Numbered from the stretch's first letter, positions 45,273-54,533 are shown. The stretch: DNA of 64,000 bases from Methylobacter sp. (GCF_030680395.1 NZ_JAUXVR010000009.1:165931-229930), one strand, 5' to 3'. Numbers and translations: made by a program. The notes: generated from the sequence alone by a model not told the origin.

Positions 45273-46541
45273 ATGCCGCAGAAAAAAACCAAACATCCCT
45301 TGTCCTCAGCTTCACTGCTGGCACTCTCTGTTGTGAGTGGATCGGCCTTGGCCGACATTAACCAGAAAGTTGAAGACGCGCTCAATTTCTATCATTACGG
45401 TAAAAATGGCGCAGTCAAGTTTGACCTGAACACTCGCTGGGAAAACGTCGACCAAGACAGGGGCCCGCAAAAAACAGCCAATGCCGTCACCTCGCGTTTA
45501 CGGGCTGGTCTGCTGTCGCCGGTATTTCATGGTATTCAAGGTTATGCCGAATACGAAGGCAATCTTGCCATGGTGGAGGACTTCAATAGCTTACGCAACG
45601 GCAATACCGGTTACTCAACGATTCCCGATCCCGAAAAAAGCGAACTCAACCAACTCTGGATCAGCTATGCCGGCATCCCCGATACGTTAATTAAAGGCGG
45701 ACGGCAACGCATCAAGCTTGATGACGACCGCTTTATCGGCAACGTCGGTTGGCGGCAGATGGAAACGACTTTCGATTCGGTGTTGCTCACCCACAACAAT
45801 CAGCAGATTTTCGGCCTGACCGTTAATGCAGGTTATATCGGCAACGTACAAACCTTTACCGCCACAAACGAACACATCGAAGCCCCGATTCTTAACGTCA
45901 ACTATAAAGTCGGCGATTACGGCAACCTGGTCGCTTACGGCTACTGGCTGGATTACACCGAGCGGGAAAACTATGAAAAATCGAGCCAAACCTATGGCTT
46001 GCGCATGAGCAACTGGCAAAAACCGGGGGATTCGCTCAAACTTAGCGATAACTACGGCTTGGTGTATACCGCCGAATGGGGACATCAGGAAGATTACGGG
46101 CACGGCGCGACCAACTATGACACAGACCGCATCAACCTGATGGGCGGCTTTACCGCTTATAACTTTACTTTCCAAGGAGCAGTGGAACAACTTGACGGCA
46201 AGGGGGTCAATAAAACGTTTGATACGCCGCTAGGCACCAACCATGCATTCCAAGGCTGGGCCGACTTATTCCTGGTTACGCCTAGAGACGGTATTCGCGA
46301 TGTATCCGGTGCCGTGTTTACCACTCTGGATCGCGGCAGTGTCGTATTAAGCGGGATTTATCATGATTTTACCGACGATACCGGACGCTTTCATTACGGT
46401 AAGGAATATGATTTCTCGGCGCTTAAGAAATTCGGCAAACATTATTCAGTGTTAGCCAAATACGCTTATTACGATGCGAATACCTTTGGAGGAACAACCG
46501 ATACTCAAAAAATATGGATACAAGGAAATATAAATTTCTAA
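45273..46541 (+). CDS. Alginate-export-family outer-membrane porin
   Basis: This 422-residue protein has a signal peptide ending near VVSGSALA (about residue 28) and beta-barrel strands to a C-terminal aromatic residue (QGNINF). It contains RWENVDQDRGPQ and KGGRQRIKLDDDRFIGNVGWRQ, matching porins annotated as alginate export family. Such porins often accompany nitrate uptake genes and probably let anions cross the outer membrane. AAAGGAGG precedes the ATG. Confidence 0.85.
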   Translation: MPQKKTKHPLSSASLLALSVVSGSALADINQKVEDALNFYHYGKNGAVKFDLNTRWENVDQDRGPQKTANAVTSRLRAGLLSPVFHGIQGYAEYEGNLAMVEDFNSLRNGNTGYSTIPDPEKSELNQLWISYAGIPDTLIKGGRQRIKLDDDRFIGNVGWRQMETTFDSVLLTHNNQQIFGLTVNAGYIGNVQTFTATNEHIEAPILNVNYKVGDYGNLVAYGYWLDYTERENYEKSSQTYGLRMSNWQKPGDSLKLSDNYGLVYTAEWGHQEDYGHGATNYDTDRINLMGGFTAYNFTFQGAVEQLDGKGVNKTFDTPLGTNHAFQGWADLFLVTPRDGIRDVSGAVFTTLDRGSVVLSGIYHDFTDDTGRFHYGKEYDFSALKKFGKHYSVLAKYAYYDANTFGGTTDTQKIWIQGNINF

Positions 46542-46584
46542 AATTTACCGTTTTTCTTTGCACCAAAATAATACACTTCCTGGC

Positions 46585-46619
46585 GCACCATGATAATGCA
46601 TGACGCATTATTATGGTGC
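46585..46619 (+). terminator. Hairpin after the porin gene
   Basis: GCACCATGATAATGC pairs with GCATTATTATGGTGC over 15 bases with one wobble, followed by TTGTTTGTCC. It is 43 bases past the porin stop codon and is a likely end of the nrt operon. The outer arms (GCACC..GGTGC) also resemble NtrC half-sites. Confidence 0.6.
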
Positions 46620-46841
46620 TTGTTTGTCCTTTCCTTTCAGTTTTATAGTGTTCAGCCCCTTGCCATACATTATCTATATAGATCCGGGTAAGAAATGCGG
46701 ACAATACAGCAGGCGAGCGATGCAAAAGTAAATACCGCTGAACATAAGCTTATTTAAAGCGCCTTCTTTTGGTGCTTTATGCCCTCAATTTCCAACTGCC
46801 TGCACCGTAAATAAACAGTATTGCGACGGTCTCAGTCTATA

Positions 46842-46856
46842 TGGCATGCAACATGC
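46842..46856 (+). promoter_or_regulatory. Sigma-54-like promoter of narK
   Basis: TGGCATGCAACATGC has GG and GC ten bases apart, but the -12 triplet is preceded by A. It is 40 bases before the narK ATG. No paired hexaloop hairpins or terminator follow, so narK seems to lack the antitermination step. Confidence 0.5.
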
Positions 46857-46895
46857 TTTTGCTAATCCAGTAATCTTTATAACTGGAAATCTATC

Positions 46896-48374
46896 ATGTC
46901 ATCTCAACGCCTTAACCTGCTCTCCTTTTCGGGAAAAACCAAAATTCTCCACATGACGTGGATGGCTTTTTTTATCAGCTTTGTGGTGTGGTTTAATCAT
47001 GCGCCTTTAATGATGGTGATCGCTAAAACGCTGGGCATGAACAACTCGGAAATAAAAACCATCTTAATCCTGAATGTCGCCTTGACCATTCCGGCGCGCA
47101 TTGTGATCGGTATTCTGGTCGATAAATTCGGCCCTAAACGCACTTATTCAACACTGTTGGCGGCAGGTAGCATTCCCTGTTTTATGTTCGCTTTTGCCAC
47201 CAGTTTTGAACAACTGGCCCTGGCCCGTTTCTTGTTAGGCTTTATAGGCGCCGGTTTTGTGATCGGCATACGCATGGTTGGCGAATGGTTTCCGGCCAAA
47301 CAAGTGGGTATTGCCGAAGGTATTTACGGCGGCTGGGGAAACTTCGGTTCAGCCGCTGCGGCTGGGGCCTTGCCTGCTCTCGCACTGATCTATGGCGGTG
47401 ACGAAGGCTGGCGCTATGCGATTGCAACGACAGGCGCTATTTCACTGATTTATTCGGTCATCTATTTTTTCAGCGTGTCCGACACGCCCAAGGGTTCGAC
47501 TTACTTTAAGCCTAAAAAAGCCGGGGCGATGGAAGTCACCAGTATCTGGGACTTGTTCTTCTATATTCTGATGAGCGTGCCTTTGTATGCCACCTTGAGC
47601 CTGTTAACCTGGAAATTATCGCCAACCGGCGCCAACCTGTTATCGAACGCCGCCGCCCTCTGTATTTATATCGGCATTTGGGCTCTATTCCTCTATAACG
47701 TCTATAAAATTATCCACGTCAACGAGGAACATCTCCAACACCCGATAGAGGAAATTCATAAGTACAAATTCAAACAGGTTGCCATTCTGAATCTGGCGTA
47801 TTTCATTACCTTCGGCTCGGAATTAGCCGTTGTTTCGATGTTGCCGCTGTTTTTCTTCGATACTTTCCACGAGTCGCATGGCATTACCATGGTCGAAGCA
47901 GGCTTGCTGGGAGGTAGTTTTGCCTTCATTAACCTGATTGCGCGGCCTGCAGGCGGATGGGTCAGTGATAAATTCGGCCGTAAATTGTCGTTAAGCATTT
48001 TTGTCTTGGGCTTGTCGGCGGGTTATTTCTGCATGTCGCTGATTGATTCGGAATGGCCCATTGCCTTGGCGGTATTGATAACCATGGCCTGCTCTTGCTT
48101 TGTATCCGGCGGCTGCGGCGCCGTGTATGCGATAGTTCCGTTGATTAAGCGGCGCATGACCGGACAGATTGCCGGCATGGTCGGCGCTTACGGCAATGTC
48201 GGCGGCGTCCTGTTTCTGACCATATTATCGTTCGTCACACCGGCGGTATTTTTTGTGGTCATCGCGGCGGTGGCGTTATCGGTGTTGATCGCCGTACAGT
48301 TTATCGATGAACCGAAAGGCCACATGGCCGAAGTTCAGGAAGACGGTACCGTGGAAATGATTGAGTTGAATTGA
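46896..48374 (+). CDS. narK: Nitrate/nitrite MFS transporter
   Basis: This 492-residue major facilitator of the NNP group has 12 predicted helices. Nitrate-signature elements are ARFLLGFIGAGFVIGIRMVGEWF..., GIYGGWGNFGSAAAAG (first signature, near residue 146) and GAYGNVGGVLFL (second, near 432). It supplements the ABC transporter for nitrate or nitrite uptake. It could equally be named nasA-type. It lies between the porin and the kinase-phosphatase gene. Confidence 0.92.
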   Translation: MSSQRLNLLSFSGKTKILHMTWMAFFISFVVWFNHAPLMMVIAKTLGMNNSEIKTILILNVALTIPARIVIGILVDKFGPKRTYSTLLAAGSIPCFMFAFATSFEQLALARFLLGFIGAGFVIGIRMVGEWFPAKQVGIAEGIYGGWGNFGSAAAAGALPALALIYGGDEGWRYAIATTGAISLIYSVIYFFSVSDTPKGSTYFKPKKAGAMEVTSIWDLFFYILMSVPLYATLSLLTWKLSPTGANLLSNAAALCIYIGIWALFLYNVYKIIHVNEEHLQHPIEEIHKYKFKQVAILNLAYFITFGSELAVVSMLPLFFFDTFHESHGITMVEAGLLGGSFAFINLIARPAGGWVSDKFGRKLSLSIFVLGLSAGYFCMSLIDSEWPIALAVLITMACSCFVSGGCGAVYAIVPLIKRRMTGQIAGMVGAYGNVGGVLFLTILSFVTPAVFFVVIAAVALSVLIAVQFIDEPKGHMAEVQEDGTVEMIELN

Positions 48375-48414
48375 ATCGGATGAAATATTCAGTCCATTAA
48401 TGTAAATAGATTAA

Positions 48415-48487
48415 TTCACCACGAAGACACGAAGGGCACGAAGTTTTATCTTGTTTTTTCTTCGTGAACTTCGTGCCTTCGTGGTGA
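48415..48487 (+). repeat. Long inverted repeat after narK
   Basis: TTCACCACGAAGACACGAAG... pairs with ...CTTCGTGCCTTCGTGGTGA around a T-rich centre. This is a common mobile-looking intergenic palindrome built on CACGAAG units. It may end the narK transcript. Confidence 0.7.
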
Positions 48488-48521
48488 TATGCCTTTTGTA
48501 CCCGGATATAAACTATAAACC

Positions 48522-50258
48522 ATGCCCAAACCAACACTCAAAGTCAGCATCGGCTATGCCAGCGATAAAGGCATCAAGCCGGATAATGAAGATTTTTTCG
48601 GTTCGTTAATACCGGAAGGCCCGCAACTGACTCATAAAGGCATAACCGTTGCCATTGCCGACGGCATGAGCGGCAGTGACGCCGGGAAACAGGCCAGCCA
48701 CTGCTGCGTCGTCAGCTTTCTAAGCGATTATTACAGCACCCCCGACTCCTGGTCGGTCAAACATGCCGGACAAAAAATTCTTTCCGCGACCAATTCCTGG
48801 TTATACAGTCAGGGGCAAAGCCGCTATGAATCGACCAAAGGCATGGTCAGCACGCTTAGCATTATTGTCCTGAAATCGACCACCGCGCATATTTTTCATA
48901 TCGGCGATTCGCGCATTTATCGTTTACGGCAGGGTAATTTTGAGCAGATAACCCGCGATCACCGCATCTGGGTTAAAGAAAAAAATTACCTTAACCGGGC
49001 AATGGGCATAGAACCGCATCTGGAAGTCGATTACCGGGCGCTTTCTTTAGAAACAGGCGACCTGTTTTTAATGACCACTGACGGGATACACGACTTTATC
49101 GATGAAAAAACCCTGAAAAAACTGCTAGACCAAGATGCGGACTTAACCCTGATTGCCGAAAAAATCATGCAGCAGGCCGAAGGCAACCACAGCGATGATA
49201 ACCTGACCTGCCAACTGGTCAGAGTCGATGAACTGCCCGAGGCCGACGAAGACGAGATTATTCGCCGCCACACCAACCTGCCATTTCCGCCCCCGTTGGA
49301 ACCCGGCATGGTGATCGACGGCTACCGGATTGAATCGGAATTGCATGCCAGTAAGCGCACCCAGATTTATCGGGCATTCGATACGAGAACCGATACGCAG
49401 GTTATTTTGAAGACCCCGTCTATTCTCTATGATGACGATCCCCATTACATAGAACATTTTCTACATGAAGAATGGGCGGGGAAACGCATTCGTCACGAAA
49501 ATGTACTAAAAATCCTCAGCCCTAACCGGGAAAAAAGCTGCCTTTATTACGTCACCGAATTTCTCGAAGGACCGACACTGAGACAATGGATAAGCGCTAA
49601 TCCCAAGCCTGATATTAAAGAAGCCAGGAAAATAGTTGAACAGATTGCCAAGGGACTGCGCGCTTTTCATCGCATGGAAATGCTGCATCAGGATTTGAAA
49701 CCCGAAAACATCATGTTCGATAACAACGGCATCGTTAAAATCATCGATTTCGGCTCGGTTAAAATCGCCGGTATCGCGGAAATTACGCCACTGGAACACA
49801 GCGGGGCGGACAACGTACTCGGCACCTTAAATTACACAGCGCCTGAATATCATCTGGGGCAGCACGGCACGGTAAAATCCGACCTGTTTTCACTGGGCGT
49901 CATCACTTATGAAATGCTAAACAGCGCCCTGCCTTTTGGTCAGGATATGCCTGAAAAGCCCAACAAAATGAACCTGGCAAAACTCCAATATATACCCAGT
50001 TTTCATCACAATGCCATGGTTCCGATCTGGATTGACGGTGCCTTAAAAAAAGCCACCGCAATAACCCCGCAATTTCGCTATGACGATTTATCGGAGTTTC
50101 TCTATGACCTGTCCACGCCCAATCCCAGGTTTTTGAGTGCTGAAGAGGCCATCCCTTTAATACAACGCAATCCGTTATTATTCTGGAAAGGCTTGTCGAT
50201 AATACTGCTGTTTACAAATTTGGTTTTGATGTATTTTTTGGTGGACGGGAAAAACTGA
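48522..50258 (+). CDS. PP2C phosphatase-Ser/Thr kinase fusion with C-terminal membrane helix (first paralogue)
   Basis: This 578-residue protein has an N-terminal PP2C phosphatase domain (about 5-235: SDKGIKPDNEDFF, IADGMSGSDAG, HIGDSRIYRL, HSDDNLTC). A protein kinase domain follows (about 270-535) with Lys in VILKTPS, catalytic loop HQDLKPEN, DFGS and YTAPEYHLG. The glycine loop is degenerate. One membrane helix (about 552-574) anchors it. Proteins of this architecture are a regular companion of nitrate assimilation genes in Pseudomonas-like bacteria. Their target is unknown. A second copy lies at 52059-53780. Confidence 0.9.
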   Translation: MPKPTLKVSIGYASDKGIKPDNEDFFGSLIPEGPQLTHKGITVAIADGMSGSDAGKQASHCCVVSFLSDYYSTPDSWSVKHAGQKILSATNSWLYSQGQSRYESTKGMVSTLSIIVLKSTTAHIFHIGDSRIYRLRQGNFEQITRDHRIWVKEKNYLNRAMGIEPHLEVDYRALSLETGDLFLMTTDGIHDFIDEKTLKKLLDQDADLTLIAEKIMQQAEGNHSDDNLTCQLVRVDELPEADEDEIIRRHTNLPFPPPLEPGMVIDGYRIESELHASKRTQIYRAFDTRTDTQVILKTPSILYDDDPHYIEHFLHEEWAGKRIRHENVLKILSPNREKSCLYYVTEFLEGPTLRQWISANPKPDIKEARKIVEQIAKGLRAFHRMEMLHQDLKPENIMFDNNGIVKIIDFGSVKIAGIAEITPLEHSGADNVLGTLNYTAPEYHLGQHGTVKSDLFSLGVITYEMLNSALPFGQDMPEKPNKMNLAKLQYIPSFHHNAMVPIWIDGALKKATAITPQFRYDDLSEFLYDLSTPNPRFLSAEEAIPLIQRNPLLFWKGLSIILLFTNLVLMYFLVDGKN

Positions 50259-50392
50259 TATAGAAATTTAGAACTCTATTTTGCTCGATTTATCCCATTT
50301 TGGTGCATATGCCATTCATTTCAGTGCAAAGAATCCGGCGCTGTTTTAGCTAAAGTCTCGCTGAATCACGCTAAGTAGTTGGATTAATATGA

Positions 50393-50408
50393 TTGGCACA
50401 ATCTATGC
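50393..50408 (+). promoter_or_regulatory. Sigma-54 promoter of the formate/nitrite channel gene
   Basis: TTGGCACAATCTATGC has correct GG-N10-GC spacing and a strong -24 half, with a weaker -12 half (ATGC). A GGTGCA half-site (TTTGGTGCAT) lies near 50300. Confidence 0.7.
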
Positions 50409-50423
50409 TCTATTCAGAAAGAT

Positions 50424-50467
50424 GGTGCAATGGCGCATCCTCTCTTCCCTTCAACAACGGCGTTGAA
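50424..50467 (+). ncRNA. ANTAR-type paired hexaloop hairpins before the channel gene
   Basis: Hairpin 1 is GGTGC-AATGGC-GCATC (50424-50439, one G-U pair). Hairpin 2 is TTCAAC-AACGGC-GTTGAA (50450-50467). Both loops fit A1/G4, and stems differ from the other copies while loops are kept, which is covariation evidence. No clear T-run terminator follows. A seven- to eight-base stem GCTTATTT/AAATAGGC lies at 50473-50489, and AACGAG/CTCGTT near 50550, so the downstream mechanism may differ. Confidence 0.75.
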
Positions 50468-50674
50468 AAATCGCTTATTTTAAATAGGCGGAGATAACTT
50501 TACTCGTCTGTTGTTCACGTCTTGATTTCAATTAGGCCGCTACAAAGAACGAGTAAAAAACGCTCGTTTCAAGGGGATCGACAGCTTGCAAAAAACAGGC
50601 TTAATTAAACGAATCAAGGTGTTTTTGATCCGGCACCTCTATTCGTTGTTTATCTAACTTTTTAAAGGTGCGTT

Positions 50675-51484
50675 ATGTCCTATCTGATTCCTTCAGAATT
50701 TGTCACAAAGATGGTCGATGCGGGTGAATCCAAAATCTTCATGTCAACCAGAGATACCTTGATCAGGGCTTATATGGCCGGTGCGATTCTGGCGTTGGCT
50801 GCGGTATTTGCGGTCGCTGTTGCTGTCCAAACGAACTCTCCAATTTTTGGTGCAATTTTATTCCCCGTTGGTTTTTGCATGCTGTATTTGCTAGGCTTCG
50901 ATCTTCTGACCGGTGTTTTTGTTTTAACGCCGCTGGCATGGCTTGATAAGCGCCCAGGCGTGACCATTAACGGTATTTTCAGGAACTGGGGCTTAGTCTT
51001 TACAGGTAATTTTCTGGGAGCGTTAACCGTGGCGGTTATGATGTCCATTGTCTACACCTACGGTTTTTCCGTTGCACCTAATGATGTGGGCATAAAGCTG
51101 GCCGGTATCGGTGAAGCGCGTACGCTGGGCTATGCAAAATATGGCGTGGCCGGCTGGTTTACGATCTTTATCAGGGGCATGCTGTGTAACTGGATGGTAT
51201 CTACTGGTGTGGTTGGAGCGATGATTTCCACGTCCGTTAGCGGCAAGGTGATCGCCATGTGGATGCCGATCATGCTGTTCTTTGGCATGGCCTTCGAGCA
51301 CTCGGTCGTGAATATGTTTCTGTTTCCAGCCGGTTTGATCATGGGAGGAAATTTTTCGATTATGGATTACTTTATCTGGAATGAGATTCCGACTGTTTTG
51401 GGCAATCTGATTGGCGGGCTTGCGTTTACCGGATTGACCCTATATTCCACGCATATAAAAACCGCGCCTAAACGTACCTTTTAA
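50675..51484 (+). CDS. Formate/nitrite transporter (FocA/NirC) family channel
   Basis: This 269-residue protein has six helices. It matches the pentameric FNT channel family, with AYMAGAILALAAVFAVAVAV, FPVGFCMLYLLGFDLLTGVF and MPIMLFFGMAFEHSVVNMF. The locus argues for nitrite (NirC type) rather than formate; cyanate is a further option because cyanase follows. AAAGGTG precedes the ATG. A 200-base untranslated leader separates it from the ANTAR hairpins. Confidence 0.9.
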   Translation: MSYLIPSEFVTKMVDAGESKIFMSTRDTLIRAYMAGAILALAAVFAVAVAVQTNSPIFGAILFPVGFCMLYLLGFDLLTGVFVLTPLAWLDKRPGVTINGIFRNWGLVFTGNFLGALTVAVMMSIVYTYGFSVAPNDVGIKLAGIGEARTLGYAKYGVAGWFTIFIRGMLCNWMVSTGVVGAMISTSVSGKVIAMWMPIMLFFGMAFEHSVVNMFLFPAGLIMGGNFSIMDYFIWNEIPTVLGNLIGGLAFTGLTLYSTHIKTAPKRTF

Positions 51485-51508
51485 TTAATCCGAATTAAAA
51501 AATAGAGT

Positions 51509-51529
51509 CTCAGCCCATAAGTGGCTGAG
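51509..51529 (+). terminator. Hairpin between channel and cyanase genes
   Basis: CTCAGCC / GGCTGAG form a seven-base stem with a seven-base loop, followed by GCTTATTAAC. The T-run is weak, so read-through into the cyanase gene is likely. Confidence 0.5.
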
Positions 51530-51570
51530 GCTTATTAACAATCACCGTTTAATGTGTAAAAGAGTTCATC

Positions 51571-52014
51571 ATGACACGCAACGAAGTTACCGAATTGATC
51601 ATCATCCACAAACTGCGCAAACAACTGACATGGCCTCAACTGGCCGATGCCATCGGCCAGAGCAAGGAGTGGACGACAGCCGCCCTGCTGGGACAGATGA
51701 CGCTTAACGCCGAACAGGCCGCCAAGGTCGGTGCTTTGCTGGAGTTGCCCGCCGATGCTATCGAACAACTGCAAGTTGTTCCCTACAAGGGTTCTCTAGT
51801 CACCGCGGTACCGACCGATCCGTTGATTTATCGTTTCTACGAACTGGTCAACGTCTACGGCACCACCTTTAAAGCGCTGATTCACGAAGAGTTCGGTGAC
51901 GGCATCATGAGTGCCATCGATTTCAGCATGGATCTTCAACGTGAACCCGATCCCAAGGGAGACCGCGTCAAGATCGTGATGAGCGGCAAATTTCTTCCTT
52001 ATAAAAGTTACTGA
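51571..52014 (+). CDS. cynS: Cyanate hydratase (cyanase)
   Basis: Cyanase converts cyanate and bicarbonate to ammonia and carbon dioxide. The 147-residue length is typical. The catalytic triad is visible: Arg and Glu in LIYRFYELV (near residues 91-96) and Ser in GDGIMSAIDF (near 117). The N-terminal helical DNA-binding-like domain is also present. It lies within the nitrogen uptake locus between the FNT channel and the second kinase-phosphatase gene, so cyanate is probably one of the imported nitrogen sources. Confidence 0.96.
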   Translation: MTRNEVTELIIIHKLRKQLTWPQLADAIGQSKEWTTAALLGQMTLNAEQAAKVGALLELPADAIEQLQVVPYKGSLVTAVPTDPLIYRFYELVNVYGTTFKALIHEEFGDGIMSAIDFSMDLQREPDPKGDRVKIVMSGKFLPYKSY

Positions 52015-52058
52015 GCGTTTTAGCCCTGTGATTGGCTGCGCCCGTCCGGCTTGAAAAA

Positions 52059-53780
52059 ATGTCCGGTCAATTAGAAATCTCCGTAGGCCAATATTCCGAC
52101 AAAGGCCGTAAGGAAATCAATCAGGATTTTCACGGCGTTTATATCCCCAAGGAACCGCAGTTGAGCTCGAAAGGCATTGCTATTGCCCTGGCCGACGGGA
52201 TCAGCAGCAGCGATGTCAGCCATATTGCCAGTCAAGCCGCTGTGACAGGCTTTTTGGAAGATTATTTTTGTACTTCGGAAGCCTGGTCGGTAAAAAAGTC
52301 GGTGCAGCGGGTTTTGACAGCAGGCAACTCATGGTTATATGCCCAAACCCGGCAAAGCCGGTATTGTTACGATAACGACAGAGGCTATGTCTGTACCTTA
52401 AGCGCGATGGTCATCAAATCCACCACCGCGCATATTTTCCATGTCGGCGATACACGGATCTACCGCTTACGTAACAATGACCTGGAACAGCTCACCGACG
52501 ATCATCGGCTTTGGGTTTCGCAGGATAAAAGCTACCTTAGCCGCGCCTTGGGGATAAGCTCCCATCTTGACATTGATTATCAAGCCCTGCCGGTGACGAC
52601 TGGCGATATTTTCCTGTTCGCGACCGATGGCGTTTATGAATCTGTCAGTCCGCGTTTTATCGTCCATACCGTCAACCAGGCCGGGGATGATCTCGATGCC
52701 ACGGCCAAAACGATCGCCGATGAAGCTTACCGACAAGGCAGTACGGATAACCTGACGATCCAGATCGTCAAGGTCGAAAACTTACCCGGACAGGATGCCA
52801 ATGAGCTTTACCGCTCGTTAACCGAGCTACCGTTCCCGCCTGTATTGGAAGCGCGGGCTCTGTTTGACGGCTACACCATTGTCAGGGAGTTACATGCCAG
52901 CAGCCGCAGTCACATTTATCTGGCGGTAGATGACGAAACCGACTCGCAGGTCGTTATAAAAACCCCTTCCATCGACCTTCGGGGCGACCCGGCTTATCTG
53001 GAACGCTTCCTGATGGAAGACTGGATCGCCCGGCGTATCAATAATGCGCATGTACTCAAACCGTGTGCACAGACGCGCAAACGCAACTTTTTATACGTCG
53101 TCACGGAATTCATTGACGGACAGACCTTGACGCAGTGGATGATCGACAATCCGAAACCGGACCTGGAAACCGTGCGAGGGATTGTCGAACAAATAGCGAA
53201 AGGCTTAAGAGCTTTTCACCGGCTGGAAATGCTGCATCAGGATTTGAGACCCGACAATATCATGATCGATAGCACCGGCACGGTAAAGATCATTGATTTT
53301 GGTTCTACCAGAGTCGCGGGTATTATGGAAATTGCCACACCGCTCAGGCACAACAATATACTTGGCACCGCGCAATATACCGCTCCGGAGTATTTTCTGG
53401 GGGAACAGGGTTCCGAGCGTTCGGATATGTTTTCATTGAGTGTGATCGCTTACCAAATGCTGACCGGCAAGCTGCCTTATGGCGCCGAAGTGGCTAAATG
53501 CAAGACAAACGCCGCGCAAAACAAATTAATGTATGACTCTATGCGTTATGAGAATCGCGAAATTCCGGCCTGGGTTGATGACGCCATCAGGAAGGCAGTG
53601 CATCCGAACCCTTACAAGCGTTACGAAGAGCTGTCCGAGTTCATATTCGATCTGCGTCATCCGAATCAAGCGTTTCTAAACAAGACTCGCCCCCCTCTTT
53701 TGGAACGAAATCCGGTGGCTTTCTGGAAAGGCGTTTCCTTTATCCTGACCATTATCATCGTAGTATTATTGAATAAGTAA
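52059..53780 (+). CDS. PP2C phosphatase-Ser/Thr kinase fusion (second paralogue)
   Basis: From MSGQLEISVGQYSDKG (52059) the protein is 573 residues and aligns with its paralogue end to end. The longer frame from a TTG is unlikely. PP2C motifs are SDKGRKEINQDFHG, LADGISSSDVS, HVGDTRIYRL and STDNLTI. Kinase motifs are VVIKTPS, HQDLRPDN (Arg where the catalytic-loop Lys is usual), DFGSTR and YTAPEYFLG. A C-terminal membrane helix follows. It starts 44 bases after cynS. Divergence from the first copy suggests separate regulation or a heteromeric pair. Confidence 0.88.
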   Translation: MSGQLEISVGQYSDKGRKEINQDFHGVYIPKEPQLSSKGIAIALADGISSSDVSHIASQAAVTGFLEDYFCTSEAWSVKKSVQRVLTAGNSWLYAQTRQSRYCYDNDRGYVCTLSAMVIKSTTAHIFHVGDTRIYRLRNNDLEQLTDDHRLWVSQDKSYLSRALGISSHLDIDYQALPVTTGDIFLFATDGVYESVSPRFIVHTVNQAGDDLDATAKTIADEAYRQGSTDNLTIQIVKVENLPGQDANELYRSLTELPFPPVLEARALFDGYTIVRELHASSRSHIYLAVDDETDSQVVIKTPSIDLRGDPAYLERFLMEDWIARRINNAHVLKPCAQTRKRNFLYVVTEFIDGQTLTQWMIDNPKPDLETVRGIVEQIAKGLRAFHRLEMLHQDLRPDNIMIDSTGTVKIIDFGSTRVAGIMEIATPLRHNNILGTAQYTAPEYFLGEQGSERSDMFSLSVIAYQMLTGKLPYGAEVAKCKTNAAQNKLMYDSMRYENREIPAWVDDAIRKAVHPNPYKRYEELSEFIFDLRHPNQAFLNKTRPPLLERNPVAFWKGVSFILTIIIVVLLNK

Positions 53781-54533
53781 TCAAGCAAATTGCTTGTTGC
53801 TATCATAATGGCAGTGCGTTATTTGCTCCAATCCCGCCTGTCAATGAAGCTAAAAATACTTTCTTTGAATAGCGGATCAAAGTCAGATACCTGTCGGTGG
53901 CGAAAAAAGATACATTTCAGCAAATTAGCCGCCAACCATCTGATCATGATATTGAATGCTGTAATGGCAAACAAAAATAGCCTCCCATTCAGGCCGCATT
54001 TCTAAAAAAATCCCGTTCGAATTCGAGTGGAGATTGATACCTCAATCTTTTAGTGCGATCGGCGACCCTTGTAAAAAGTCAAATAATCGATCACGCCCAG
54101 CGTCGCAGATGCTTTAGTCAGTTAAGTTACTTATTCTTAAAGCTGTAAAAAAACGTTATGCTCCCAACTGTCATCTTTTGTCCAGCAACGGCTCATCGAC
54201 ACGGTGATCGGTCAATTGACTGAACGCTTTAATATCGCTTAGGTTCGTACCGGAGACTTCTAACATTCGACCCATCGCTTTGTTCGCAAATTGCCGGTCC
54301 ATACCGTGGCGTTTTTTTGAACACTGGCCTGCATCGGGAGCCTTTGCAGTGTGAAGGATTAGTCCAAACTTAAAGGTGAGCATCGCGTATATATCGGCAT
54401 TTTGAATACGATGGAAGTCGCACATGTGATTAATCAGCAGCTGGAAAGTGTGCGCTGAACGATTTATTCAGACTCTTTAAGCTACCCGATCATTGCATCA
54501 TTCCGTTCAGTTAAAAACATAGAATATATTTGG
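53781..54533. other. Intergenic region with degenerate sequence
   Basis: These 753 bases separate the second kinase-phosphatase gene from the GAF-PAS gene. Short open frames occur but look decayed. The right half contains a likely transposase remnant (see 54160-54360). No structured RNA is evident. Confidence 0.4.
54160..54360 (+). pseudogene. Possible transposase C-terminal remnant
   Basis: A plus-strand frame reads QQRLIDTVIGQLTERFNIA, then stop-interrupted pieces similar to the C-terminal ends of DDE transposases of IS982-like type (HRFVRKLPVHTVAFF). Several stops interrupt it and no terminal repeats were seen. The assignment is weak. Confidence 0.3.

Noticed and set aside
53790-54005. 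71-residue plus-strand frame after the second kinase-phosphatase
   Set aside because: Low-complexity basic sequence without a ribosome-binding site or motif in a decayed intergenic region.
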